Source: Ochromonas danica (taxonomy: Eukaryota; Sar; Chrysophyceae; Chromulinales; Chromulinaceae). Taken from it: 64,000 nt of DNA. Positions 40,984 to 50,282 of this stretch are shown here, one piece after another. Every line of letters starts with the position of its first letter. Positions within the stretch are counted from its first letter, which is position 1. The translations under genes and the position numbers were made by a program. The notes under the pieces were generated by a model, which was given only the letters and a program-made list of their open reading frames with translations, was not told where the DNA came from and did not search any database. Location of the stretch: NCBI GenBank assembly GCA_015146655.1, contig VKHL01000026.1, positions 62,001 to 126,000 of the forward strand, given 5' to 3'.

Positions 40984-41772
40984 ATGAGCACCGAAAAATA
41001 TCCTGATAGTGAGTATTATGGTGGGACGCGGGCTATACCCGCTGTTGAGGTTACTTCTCCTCATCCAGCACCTGTATCCTCTCCTACGCCAGTGCAGGGC
41101 CAAATCATCTACATCTCCAACGGTCCAGCCACAGCAAACCCTATAGTCGGACCTGGATATAGACCAAATGAGAGATTTGATGCGGAGAATGTTGCACGCC
41201 CTGTTCGTCCTATCAATCGCTGGGCAGACAACATCTGTGACTGGCCTAAGAACCTCTACCCCTCCTGCTATTGCGCTTGCTGTGTGTGTTGGGGTCTCTA
41301 TATACAAGCCCAAAGTAAGCTACTTGTATGGACCTTTCTTCCTCTGACTAACAACAGTCTCTGTTTGCTCAGTGGCTCACAAAGTGCAGCTCATGAACTT
41401 CTGGTCCGTGGTCTACATCGCAGTCACATTCTGGGTTATCACCTTCATCCTGCAGCTCATATTTCCAAGTAGTGGAATTATGGCATGGTTGATGGCAATC
41501 TTTTCCTTGATATTTTCAATCATCCTTCGTCTACGTATTGTTGCACGTGATAATATAAACACACCTGGTGGAGCTCTTTCTGAGTGTTGTATTGGCTTGT
41601 GGTGCTGTCCCTGTTCTATTGCTCAGAGTAAGTAATCTCCCTCCCTCTAATCTGACTGTTAGTTGCTAAGAGATCTCTCTATGTAGTGGCTCGACATCTC
41701 TACGGCTATAGTAAAGTGCTTGATGGAGACGGCGATCCCTTTCGTCCAGATGGCTATGCTCATCAAGTTTAA
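40984..41772 (+). CDS. PLAC8-type cysteine-rich membrane protein, copy A
   Basis: Exons 40984-41314, 41373-41627 and 41687-41772 join in frame (both junctions phase 1) to give 223 residues. A Pro/Ser-rich N-terminus leads into WADNICDWPKNLYPSCYCAC, two hydrophobic segments, and ECCIGLWCCPCSIAQMARHL. This is the two-part cysteine pattern of the PLAC8/Cys-rich domain family (plant FWL and PCR proteins). Such proteins act in cell-size control or in metal (cadmium, zinc) resistance at membranes; the role here is unknown. The C-terminal YGYSKVLDGDGDPFRPDGYA is shared with copy B. Confidence 0.82.
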
Positions 41773-42202
41773 TGACCTGGTATCGATTTAGACCACTTCT
41801 CTATTGGAGTGCTGGTCAAATTGAATCTTTCGCTAATGCCTGATGTGTGGGCTTCATATAATCTTTTGGGAAACTGACGCTTACATGCACACTAGCGCCT
41901 GTGTCTATCAATAAGTTGAAGTTTAGTTTCAATATTCAACCACCTTAATAATACATGTTTCTTAATATTCTCTCTATACTGCTATGCTAGACGGGGTGCA
42001 GAACACTCTGGATAAGGGATAAAAACTGATAAGCGTATGGCGTTTTAAGCACGATGGGAACTAACGCCTATCCAGAGTGTCCTGCAAGGCAATAATCATC
42101 GAACACTGAAGCATAATGCCTCCGTCGTTAAATTGAACGAAAAGTTGTATTAGATATCAAGCGGATGCTTGATGAAATGTGCACAGCCAACAATTAGACC
42201 TG
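41773..42202. other. Convergent spacer with 12-bp inverted repeat
   Basis: These 430 bases lie between the 3' ends of the PLAC8 pair. ACACTCTGGATA (42003-42014) and its complement (42069-42080) form a perfect 12-bp inverted repeat around 54 bases. It may be a transcript-end hairpin. Confidence 0.45.
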
Positions 42203-42996
42203 CTAGACAAGAAGTCCATAGCCGTCGGGTCGGTGAGGGTCTCCATCGCCATCCAACACTTTAGAGTATCCATACAGATGGCGTGCCACTATCATTTAAG
42301 GCAAGGCAGGTATGGTCGAATTAGCTGGAACGAGCAACGTTGAAGAGGCGTGTCACTTACTTTGAGCCACAGAACAGGGCCAACACCAAAAGCCAACACA
42401 AAACTCACCCAACGAACTCAACCCGTAGATTTCTTCCTTACGAACCAAATAAAGACGGATAGATAGAGCTAAGAAAAAGGATACCAATAGAGGTACCCAT
42501 ATAATAAGTAGGCGACCGAGAGAAAGTTGCAGAATGAAGCCCAACAAGCAACTGGCAGCAAAGATCCAAAGAACTCTGTGGAAGGGCGCAAACCCAATTT
42601 TCTGTGAGACTAGCCAAGATAAGAAAGAAGAGATCACAGCTTTGAAACATAGTCCAGTAGCAAATAGATGGAGTGCTTACTTTGGGCAATCAGCCAAATC
42701 CCACAGCAAACGCAACAAGTGCAATAACAAGATGGAAAAAGATTGGTGTGCCAGTCACAAATTGCGTCTGACCATCGTCCACGAGGTGGTGGAGTCCTCC
42801 TCATAGTGGTGGGGAGACCCTGGAGGTCTAGGGTAGTGGGTTGTACAGTGAGAGGGGAGACGCTGTTTTGAATGTAAATAGTTCGAGGAATGGCGTAGGT
42901 TCCGATAGGTTGCGCCTGAACAAAGGTTGGCGAAGTTGGGGCTCCACATGCGTCAGCTTTCGGATTGCTCTGGTTAGAATGTTCAGTTCCCGTCAT
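42203..42996 (-). CDS. PLAC8-type cysteine-rich membrane protein, copy B
   Basis: Exons 42681-42996, 42361-42609 and 42203-42288 join in frame to give 216 residues. The intron phases (1 and 1) and exon 3 length (86 nt) are the same as in copy A. The domain reads WSDAICDWHTNLFPSCYCTC, hydrophobic segments, then FCVGFWCWPCSVAQMARHLY. The middle exon has diverged strongly while the Cys-rich ends and the last exon (GYSKVLDGDGDPHRPDGYG) are conserved. It is an inverted, older duplicate of copy A, tail-to-tail with it. Confidence 0.82.
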
Positions 42997-43390
42997 TTTG
43001 GGGAACGACGTGTGTCCTCAATATATACACGCCAATCGCTTGTTTTGTACAGTGTTTTGTCCAAGCTTTGGATCTTTCCCACAATCGTTTAAAGTTAATG
43101 TGAACTTAACACAACAGCAGAGATCCGAAAGAAAAAGATTAGTCCAAAATGAAACGAGACATCATTACAAACCCAGTTATCCTGTTAACTTTAAATAGAA
43201 TTGATAAGAACGGATAGTGCCTGATTTAGAGCACAACGATGGATGGTCTCAGAGATATAAGAATTGAGCTGGAAAGCCACTGTGTATTGAAGGAAAAGGC
43301 GACGCTTCAAATAGAAGGGCCTTCGATACTGCACTGTCGATATCCAAGTGCACAAGCATTAGAATTGAATCTGATACATAACAGAACCTT
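42997..43390. other. Intergenic, no gene recognised
   Basis: This 394-base spacer holds the promoter of PLAC8 copy B and the 3' region of the MFS gene. Nothing else is seen. Confidence 0.4.
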
Positions 43391-45230
43391 CTAACTCCAT
43401 CCAAACTGTGTGAGCGACCAATTCAGTATGGTGGCAAAGACAAGCATAATGCTAACCATGGACATCACAACAGCAACAAACTGGCCTGAACTAAAATGGC
43501 CATGTAGTATGGTGCTTTGCCTTATGAACTGTAATCGGTCATTTCTATCTTGAGAAGTAGCATAGTAGCAATAGAGAATTTCCGCACGCAGCATCATCAC
43601 AGAAAAGATGGAAACTGTTACAAGAATTAAAACAAATCCAAACGCAGCACCTGTTTCGACATATTGTTCCATGTAGCCAGATATAATAGGGCAGATGACC
43701 CTTGCCAAGGATCCCATAAAAGCAAATAAACTTTGAGCTTTCGCCTGCTTGCCAGTTTTCTGGAGAACCGAAAAGATACCCAAAACAGCACTATTGCCCA
43801 CCGGATAAGCCAACGCATAGACCAAATAGAGTGCCACCACAAATCTCCATGGTGACTTCGGGCTTTCACTATCCTCTCTCGAGATATCCCATGATATGGC
43901 AAGCAATTGTGCCAATCCTAGCAAAGCCAATCCCGCAACCATTAGAGTAAAATCGGAGAAGTTCCCAGACCAAATCCGCTGAAAGAAGATTAACTGAAGA
44001 GTTCCAATTGAGCCTGCAACCGATACCAATGATCCCAACCAAATTTGCGATAAATGATATTGATCCAGTAGCATATGAGATGCTTGTGTTTCAAAAACTG
44101 CAATGGCACCACGTGTGGAGAAATTGAGAAACATCATTAGGTAGTAAACATATCCCCGAGCATGTGCATCGAACGACTTCTCCCGGCTTTGTGAGTTGTC
44201 GGTCAGCATAACAGAAGTCTCGTCAACGCTGCTTGTTGATCTTCCAGTGGCTTCACTCCTGTAAGAGAAGCTTCTTTCTTGTTGCTGAAGAGAAAGGGGG
44301 GACGTCTGATTTTCCATATCATTTGTTGGTGTCGTTTCTGTGTCATTCTCCCCGCCATTTTGAGCAAAACTAAACATAATATTACCACCTGCAAAAGACC
44401 TATCAATCAAGTCTTTAGAATCATTTTCTATGTAATCGGTGAACGGATATATCAATAAACCTAAACAAGTGACTGCCAGAAGGAACAACAGATAAGGTGG
44501 CAACGCGAAGCTCCAAAAAGATGCTAAACCATCAGCAGAATGAGCAATTAAACACACATAGTAAGATGATTCAATCATCAAACTTACAAATATCACTGCC
44601 CAGGATAACGAATAGACTTCCAAGCAAAGGAGTGGCCGCAAAGCCAGCATATTGCAAGGCTGACAAGCTGGCCAGTCTGTGTGTCCGATGAGGAGGGTCC
44701 GTTTGCTCGGCAATATAAGACCTTTGGACACAAACGTCAGTTATCATCAATCAGTCACTTATGTACTGTGGATATTGCCAGACTGACCTGGTGACTCCTA
44801 ATGAGCCTGTGCCAAGTCCAAGTGTTAGTTGTGCCAGATAGAGCATAACAAGACCTCCCAAGAAAGGTGCATTTGCCCACAGCAAGCATCCCACTGTCAG
44901 TACAATGCCTGAAAGAATTAAAGCTCTTCGATGCCCATAAGTATCTGCCATGATGCCTAGTCGAGTTGTCACGAGTAATCGTCCAATAGAAAACGTTGCC
45001 ACGAGATATCCCAGAGTAATTCTCGATCCCCCCAATAGGTGACAAAGAGGCCATAAGGCTGGAAATAAAATACCTCTTGCAGCATCTCCAACAAAGGTGA
45101 CCAATCGAACAATGGCTATTGAACTTTCCCGCCGTGGATTGATGGTACCATTGAAAGAATCTTGATGTTTGTTTGAAGACGACTCGGTTGAGGGAATGGT
45201 CATGTAAAATGAAGTATTCTTATTCATCAT
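43391..45230 (-). CDS. Major facilitator superfamily transporter, MFSD8/CLN7-like
   Basis: Exons 44788-45230, 44588-44721 and 43391-44523 join in frame to give 569 residues. The MFS motif A is LGIMADTYGHRRALILSG. After the first intron, the fourth helix reads GTGSLGVTRSYIAEQTDPPH, close to the RSYxAxxT signature of MFSD8/CLN7 and related SPX-MFS carriers. About twelve membrane segments are present, with a long Ser/Asn/Glu-rich cytosolic loop (about 110 residues) between the halves. CLN7-type proteins act in lysosomal membranes as chloride channels or carriers; the substrate here is unknown. The ATG at 45230 is the first; an in-frame TTG lies two codons upstream. Confidence 0.8.
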
Positions 45231-45805
45231 GGTCAACCTACTGTCAGTTAACTAACGCATATTGTTTTTTCAAAGGAAGGGGTTGTTGTCAAGCCGTTGA
45301 ATGACATCAAGAGGAAGAAGATGGAAGACCAATCAATCAAACACAGTCAGACAGTCAATAAGTGAGAAATTCGCAGTTAATTATTGTAATTCAACATAAG
45401 AAAAACCGGCAGTTCGTGTGGTCTGAGTTTTGTCCTCCTCCATATTTCCACAACATGAACTAACTGACCAAATATCCAACAGGTTGATTTATGAAAGACA
45501 TGATAGTGAATGAGATTGAAAATGTCTATTAGTCTACTGACTATCTGCAAGGATCAAATTGTAGTTTGTCCTATCAGATACTAGGCTGTAATAATAGAAA
45601 TGGAAGAAATCCTCCTCAAACAGATTCACCAGCTTTTATAAGTTGCAGCCAAGCAACCTGTAATTAGCAATCTTCAGTCGTTGAATGCTGTTGCTGGAGT
45701 TTATCAAATGATGTATGCATGACCGCATATCCAGTAGTCTTCAAGCAAAATGACCATGAAGGGTCATATTAGCCAACGGTGCTAGTCAAGAGAGACAAGA
45801 GGTCA
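45231..45805. promoter_or_regulatory. Divergent region between MFS and acid phosphatase genes
   Basis: These 575 AT-rich bases lie between two outward-facing start codons. No motif stands out and no small gene was found. Confidence 0.4.
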
Positions 45806-47867
45806 ATGATCACAATCAAATCATTTTCCATAATGATCCTTTTGTTTCTCCTAGCTGCTCTTTCTGTAAACTTCTGTCTTGAATCAGTTCGAGGCAATAC
45901 CTTGCGCTTCCTCTTGTTGGGCGACTGGGGCAAGGGAGGCAGTACTGGAGCTTATGGCAGCTCGTTCGATGACTCCACTCTGTCTGCACTTCGAGTCACA
46001 GCGGGTGATGACAAAGGCAATAAGCAGGGAGGTGGTGGTGCTGGTGGTGGCAAGAAGCAGAAGACCTACTACCAAGTCCCTGTCGCAAAGGCCATGGCAG
46101 TTTATGCCAATAACACCGATCCTGCCCCTTCCTTCGTCATTGCGCTAGGAGACAACTTCTATGATAACGGTGTCTCCTCTGCAACAGATGTTCTCTGGGA
46201 TTATCTCTGGAAGGACATCTATCTGGGGTATTCCTCTCTGCGCATCCCATGGTATCCTGTCTTTGGTAATCACGACTATGGAGGAGGAGCAGCCTATGTG
46301 CAAGCTCAACTCGCTCGTACTCAAGAGCATTTAGATGATGACCTTTGGCAGTTTGACGCTGCCAATTATACCAAGATTTTTGAAATTCCGGGATCTGGTG
46401 GAGCGACTGTTCAGATTGTCTTCGTCGATACCACTACCTTAGCTCCAAGTGTTAACAAGTGCTGCAATCAGAATGGGTAAGCACCTTCTGAAATCTTCTT
46501 ATTGAGTTGTCTCACCCATCTGTTGTGGGTTTAGTGGGATATCAAATGAGGTTCAAGCAGCTCGCATTGCTGATCAGTTGTCTCGCATCACGGCCATTCT
46601 GAATGCTACGCTCCTCAATCCTCCGACTTGGCTTCTTGTAGCAGGTCACTATACAATGTTTTCCGCTGGTGAGAATGGTGACATTTCGGAGCTCCAGACT
46701 TATTTGCTACCCTTGCTACAGGAGTTTAAAGTACATGCCTATATTTGTGGTCATGACCACATCTCAGAGCATCTTCGTTATGATGGATTGGATATCTTTG
46801 TGGCAGGTGCAGGATCTATGGCAGACTCACTTGGAAAGGGGAGTCAAGCTGATTTAATATGGTATGGCGTGGGCTACTCAGCCTTTGGATACATGGAAGC
46901 GACGGCAACAAATCTCACGGTTGGGTTTGTTGACGTCAACAACACACTGCGTTATAGCTACACTCTGACCAATCCAAATCCTCTCAACGCCGTTCCTCCG
47001 ATTGGTACCCCTATCGATCCTCCGATTTTGCCTCCCAATCAAGATGAGCCAAATGATGGGGAAACCCCGGATAACTGGTTTGGAGATTACTCTTCCGACG
47101 AAGTACTTCTCGCGAGTGCCACTTTGGTTACAATGGCTGGGCTTGTTGGCTTGTTCTTTTTTGTTAGAGGTTATCGTCATTATCGAATGAAGAAATATGA
47201 CAGTCTTAATACAAGCGTCTCAGCCACCGCGTGGCCAGCGCCTCATGATGATTATGAAGCTGCTGGACAAGCATCCACAATGGTAAAAGAAGACATCGGA
47301 TTCAAGACAGCAAAGATTGGCAAAGCAAGGGTTGTCGAAACTAAACCTCAGAACCGATGTGGTCATGACTCGAATCATATTGAGACTGCGGAGACCGTAG
47401 AAAGTGTGGATGGCTTTCAAGACGACGATGATGGTGATGATGATGACGGCGACGATGAAGAGCAGCAGCTCAGTGAGTCCATGGAGGAAAAAAGAAGGCA
47501 AGCAGCGAAAATGGAGTGGTTGGCACGTTTTGTCAAGCTTCCTTTGCTTAATAAGCACCTTCCTCTTCAACAAGTTGATCAGCAGCATGATGATGTTCAA
47601 AGCCGCCGTGGGGTTGGGCCGCACTTATCACACAAAGAAGAGCAGCTCTCTGATGAAGATGATGCAAAATACAATGGCAAGTTGTTGATGGAAATGCCCA
47701 ATTTTGGAGCAGGGGAAGAAAGTGGCCCTACCTTCTTTATTATTCGTTCCCCCACACCGTTCAGCTCGGCATCTTGCTCGGGCGATATTGCGGTTGAGGG
47801 GGATGTCGCATTACCTTCTCTTGCCTCAACTCCTCATCATCGTCGCGTTCATACCTATTCCGCGTGA
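45806..47867 (+). CDS. Purple acid phosphatase with C-terminal membrane anchor
   Basis: Exons 45806-46476 and 46535-47867 join across a 58-nt intron to give 667 residues. A signal peptide (MITIKSFSIMILLFLLAALS) precedes a metallophosphatase domain with all metal ligands: LLLGDWG (Asp40), ALGDNFYDNG (Asp116, Tyr119), FGNHDY (Asn155, His156), AGHYTMF and ICGHDH. This is the small tartrate-resistant (ACP5-like) type using an Fe-Fe or Fe-Zn pair to hydrolyse phosphate esters. A Gly-rich insert (about 66-86) interrupts the first part. A membrane segment near residue 420 (VTMAGLVGLFFFV) is followed by a 230-residue cytosolic tail with an Asp run (DDDDGDDDDG-like). It could be a cell-surface or vacuolar phosphate scavenger. 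Confidence 0.92.
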
Positions 47868-48119
47868 TAGATAGATATTACAGTAATGTTGTGCATGTTG
47901 AATTCATGGTGCTTATGAGCAGTGTTTTCTATGTTTAATTAGATCAGATCGGGCAATCTAAACTAACAAAGCTCGTCGATGAGTTTGATCGGTTTTTATC
48001 AGAGTTACAAAGCGTAAAACAAAAGCATGGCCTACAGTTTCAAAACAAGTGCAAAATTAGAAACAGCGATAGCGCTCTATTGTAGTTGTAGTTGTCACAT
48101 GAAGCAAAAGACAGGGTAT

Positions 48120-48654
48120 TTAGTAATCAGAACTTCCCGTAGTCGTGAGATCCACCTTCGACACATCCTCAACCTTCTTTGATAAAGAAGTAGCACGTGG
48201 CCCTTCCACTTCTACACAGCGAGAAGTCTAGTACTAGTATGAATTAGAGCCAGTTGCTTTGTGATAAATGAAATGTTGTCCTACCTGCTGAGCATTGTTT
48301 ACCATGAAAAGCACTTTTACGTTGTCTCCTTCAGTATGACCAGAATGCTTCTCCATCATCTCTCTTTCACTAATGTTTGGACTGTCAGGCGGGAAGAACA
48401 ATGCGGAATCATCTTCTCCATAACAGAAAATGTCGTGAATATCCTTCTCAGACAGCACAGTGCAGGATTCCGAGAAGTCTGTCACATCGGCACTTTCCGC
48501 GCGACTAGGAGGCGGAGGAGCCGGAACATCAAAGGCAATCTTGTTCATCCGAGATTTCTTGTCTTCATAGCCATGGCTCCCATAAACAGGGCTGAACAAA
48601 ACATCTATGAACTAGGAAAGAACGTTAGTCGTTGGAGGACTTACCCTGTCTCAT
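48120..48654 (-). CDS. Small acidic protein of unknown function
   Basis: Exons 48645-48654 (10 nt), 48285-48604 and 48120-48227 join in frame to give 145 residues. I recognise no family. The sequence has a Pro run (FDVPAPPPPSRAE), acidic stretches (DIFCYGEDDSALFF) and a basic-acidic tail ending TTTGSSDY. The last intron (48228-48284) is well supported. The first exon is a 10-nt start exon (MRQG/D) chosen because the upstream ATG at 48679-48681 leads to an early stop after splicing. The 5' end is therefore uncertain. Confidence 0.5.
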
Positions 48655-48774
48655 GTGAAGCGGACAAACGGTCAATTTCCATTGGATAATGCACTCTTCA
48701 CCCCAATACTTCAGCTTACTCTTTTGCTTTGCTAGTTGCGGTTAGGAATAAGAGTCAAATTATAGGAGCAGATT
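48655..48774. promoter_or_regulatory. 120-bp divergent promoter
   Basis: This short stretch lies between the small acidic protein gene and the TDP2-like gene. If the TDP2 start is 48868, the shared region extends to 213 bp and includes two TTCCATGGAA palindromes. Confidence 0.4.
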
Positions 48775-49974
48775 ATGTCAGTCAAAACAAAACCTAAAGC
48801 GGGTAATTCCATGGAAGTTTTGGTTCCATGGAACATTCTGTTTTGTTGTCACATCCAGCATCGATCTATGAAGAGAGTAATCGATCTTACCGCTTCAGAT
48901 TCCCCGCCAGCGAAGAAGAGATCCACTGCTCAACCCTCCTCTTCAAGTCGAGAGGAGGGCAGCTTTCGTCTTGCTTCATACAATCTCGATGGTCTGGCAG
49001 AAGAGAACCTGGAGGAGCGAACCCATGCAGCGCTGGCTCTCATCTTGTCAGAGCAGGCTGATGTCGTCTTCTTACAAGAAGTAGTTCCGCGTACAGCATT
49101 GCTTATCTTGCCAGTCTTGAGCGGCAGTGGCTATGAGAGCAGCGACAGCTTGGCTGCACTGGATAGCCTTGGTGGCTATTTCACACTCTCCTTTGTCCGC
49201 AAGGCGGCCTTTCCTCAGGAGAAAGTGCTTTTCCGCAGAGTTGATTTCGAAGGAGAAGGGCGGTCGCATCAAGGAAGAACTCTGTTGTTGAATACCATCG
49301 CACTTGCAGCTCGCCACACCGAAACCCCAAAACAGGAAGTGCCAACATTGCTGTGTATTAACTTGCATCTCGAAAGTTGTGGCAAAGCCTTTCAGTCAGA
49401 AGAGTCTCGAATTCGTCAGGCTCAGCTGGGCCAAGCATTGCGCCTTCTGCATGAACATCCTGGCCCCGCCCTGGCAGGAGGTGACCTCAACCTGCGTGAT
49501 GCCGAAGCCAAAGCTGTCTTGAACCGGCACCATCGCCATCTTCTCTACAGCCCCGTGGTAGATGCATTTGAAGTGGTAGAAAGCTCAAAGCAAGTGGGAG
49601 TTTCGACGTGGTTCTTACCAGGCAACCCCACAGTCTCCTGTCGCTTCGACCGCCTATACAACAATGACAAGGAAGGTCTCCGCCCAATCAGCTACCAACT
49701 GATAGGAGAAGAGGAGGTTGTGGAAGAAGGGCCTTATAGAACACCCTCTGATCATCGAGGAGTCGTCGTCGACTATCATCTCTCTCTACTCCCTCTGCCT
49801 TCTCCTGCTGGTTCTGGTGCTAGGGCTGCGATTGTTCCTCTGGTTGAGGCTCAGAAAAAGGATGGAGAGGAGAGAGATGCTCAAAAGATTTCACGGCGAG
49901 AGCTTCTAGCAGCTGCTGCAGTGAAGAGAATGGCACAAGCCAAAGAGGAGCAGGAAAGAGGCGAGAAGGTGTAA
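48775..49974 (+). CDS. TDP2: Tyrosyl-DNA phosphodiesterase 2 (TDP2)-like
   Basis: Single exon, 399 residues from 48775 or 368 from 48868. The endonuclease/exonuclease/phosphatase fold carries the TDP2 motifs: LASYNLDGL, VVFLQEV, CINLHLESCG, AGGDLNLRDAEA and TPSDHRGVVVDY. TDP2 removes topoisomerase II remnants from 5' DNA ends in the nucleus. The ATG at 48868 starts MKRVIDLTASDSPPAKKRS, which combines a SUMO-interacting motif (VIDLT) with a basic cluster that may be a nuclear signal. The 31 residues upstream contain two identical palindromes and look non-coding, so I favour 48868 as the true start. The C-terminal tail is charged and lysine/glutamate rich. Confidence 0.88.
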   Translation: MSVKTKPKAGNSMEVLVPWNILFCCHIQHRSMKRVIDLTASDSPPAKKRSTAQPSSSSREEGSFRLASYNLDGLAEENLEERTHAALALILSEQADVVFLQEVVPRTALLILPVLSGSGYESSDSLAALDSLGGYFTLSFVRKAAFPQEKVLFRRVDFEGEGRSHQGRTLLLNTIALAARHTETPKQEVPTLLCINLHLESCGKAFQSEESRIRQAQLGQALRLLHEHPGPALAGGDLNLRDAEAKAVLNRHHRHLLYSPVVDAFEVVESSKQVGVSTWFLPGNPTVSCRFDRLYNNDKEGLRPISYQLIGEEEVVEEGPYRTPSDHRGVVVDYHLSLLPLPSPAGSGARAAIVPLVEAQKKDGEERDAQKISRRELLAAAAVKRMAQAKEEQERGEKV

Positions 49975-50282
49975 ATAGTGAATCTCATTTTGGTTGTCCA
50001 ATAATCTCTTCCACTGCTTGCTTGTACTACTTGTTACTGTTTTCCGTTATGTTATAGGTTGCTAATAGTAAGCTTATTATCATTTCTTGTTATCACGTGT
50101 AATGCACAGTAATCCACTTCTTCAGCTCATCACTCTACTATACTCTGGTATAGTCTACAGCCGCAGTATTATTTTGGTGAGCTTTTAACTTGTAATTTTA
50201 GTGTAATACACTAAGAGTTGTGTAATAACCCTACACGCCAACAAGATCTCATACACAGACCAAAGCAGGAGGACGTACGGCG
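49975..50282. other. Intergenic, no gene recognised
   Basis: This 308-base spacer lies between two plus-strand genes. GTGTAATA and TGTAATAA-type repeats occur near 50200-50226, just before the SPRY gene. Confidence 0.4.
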
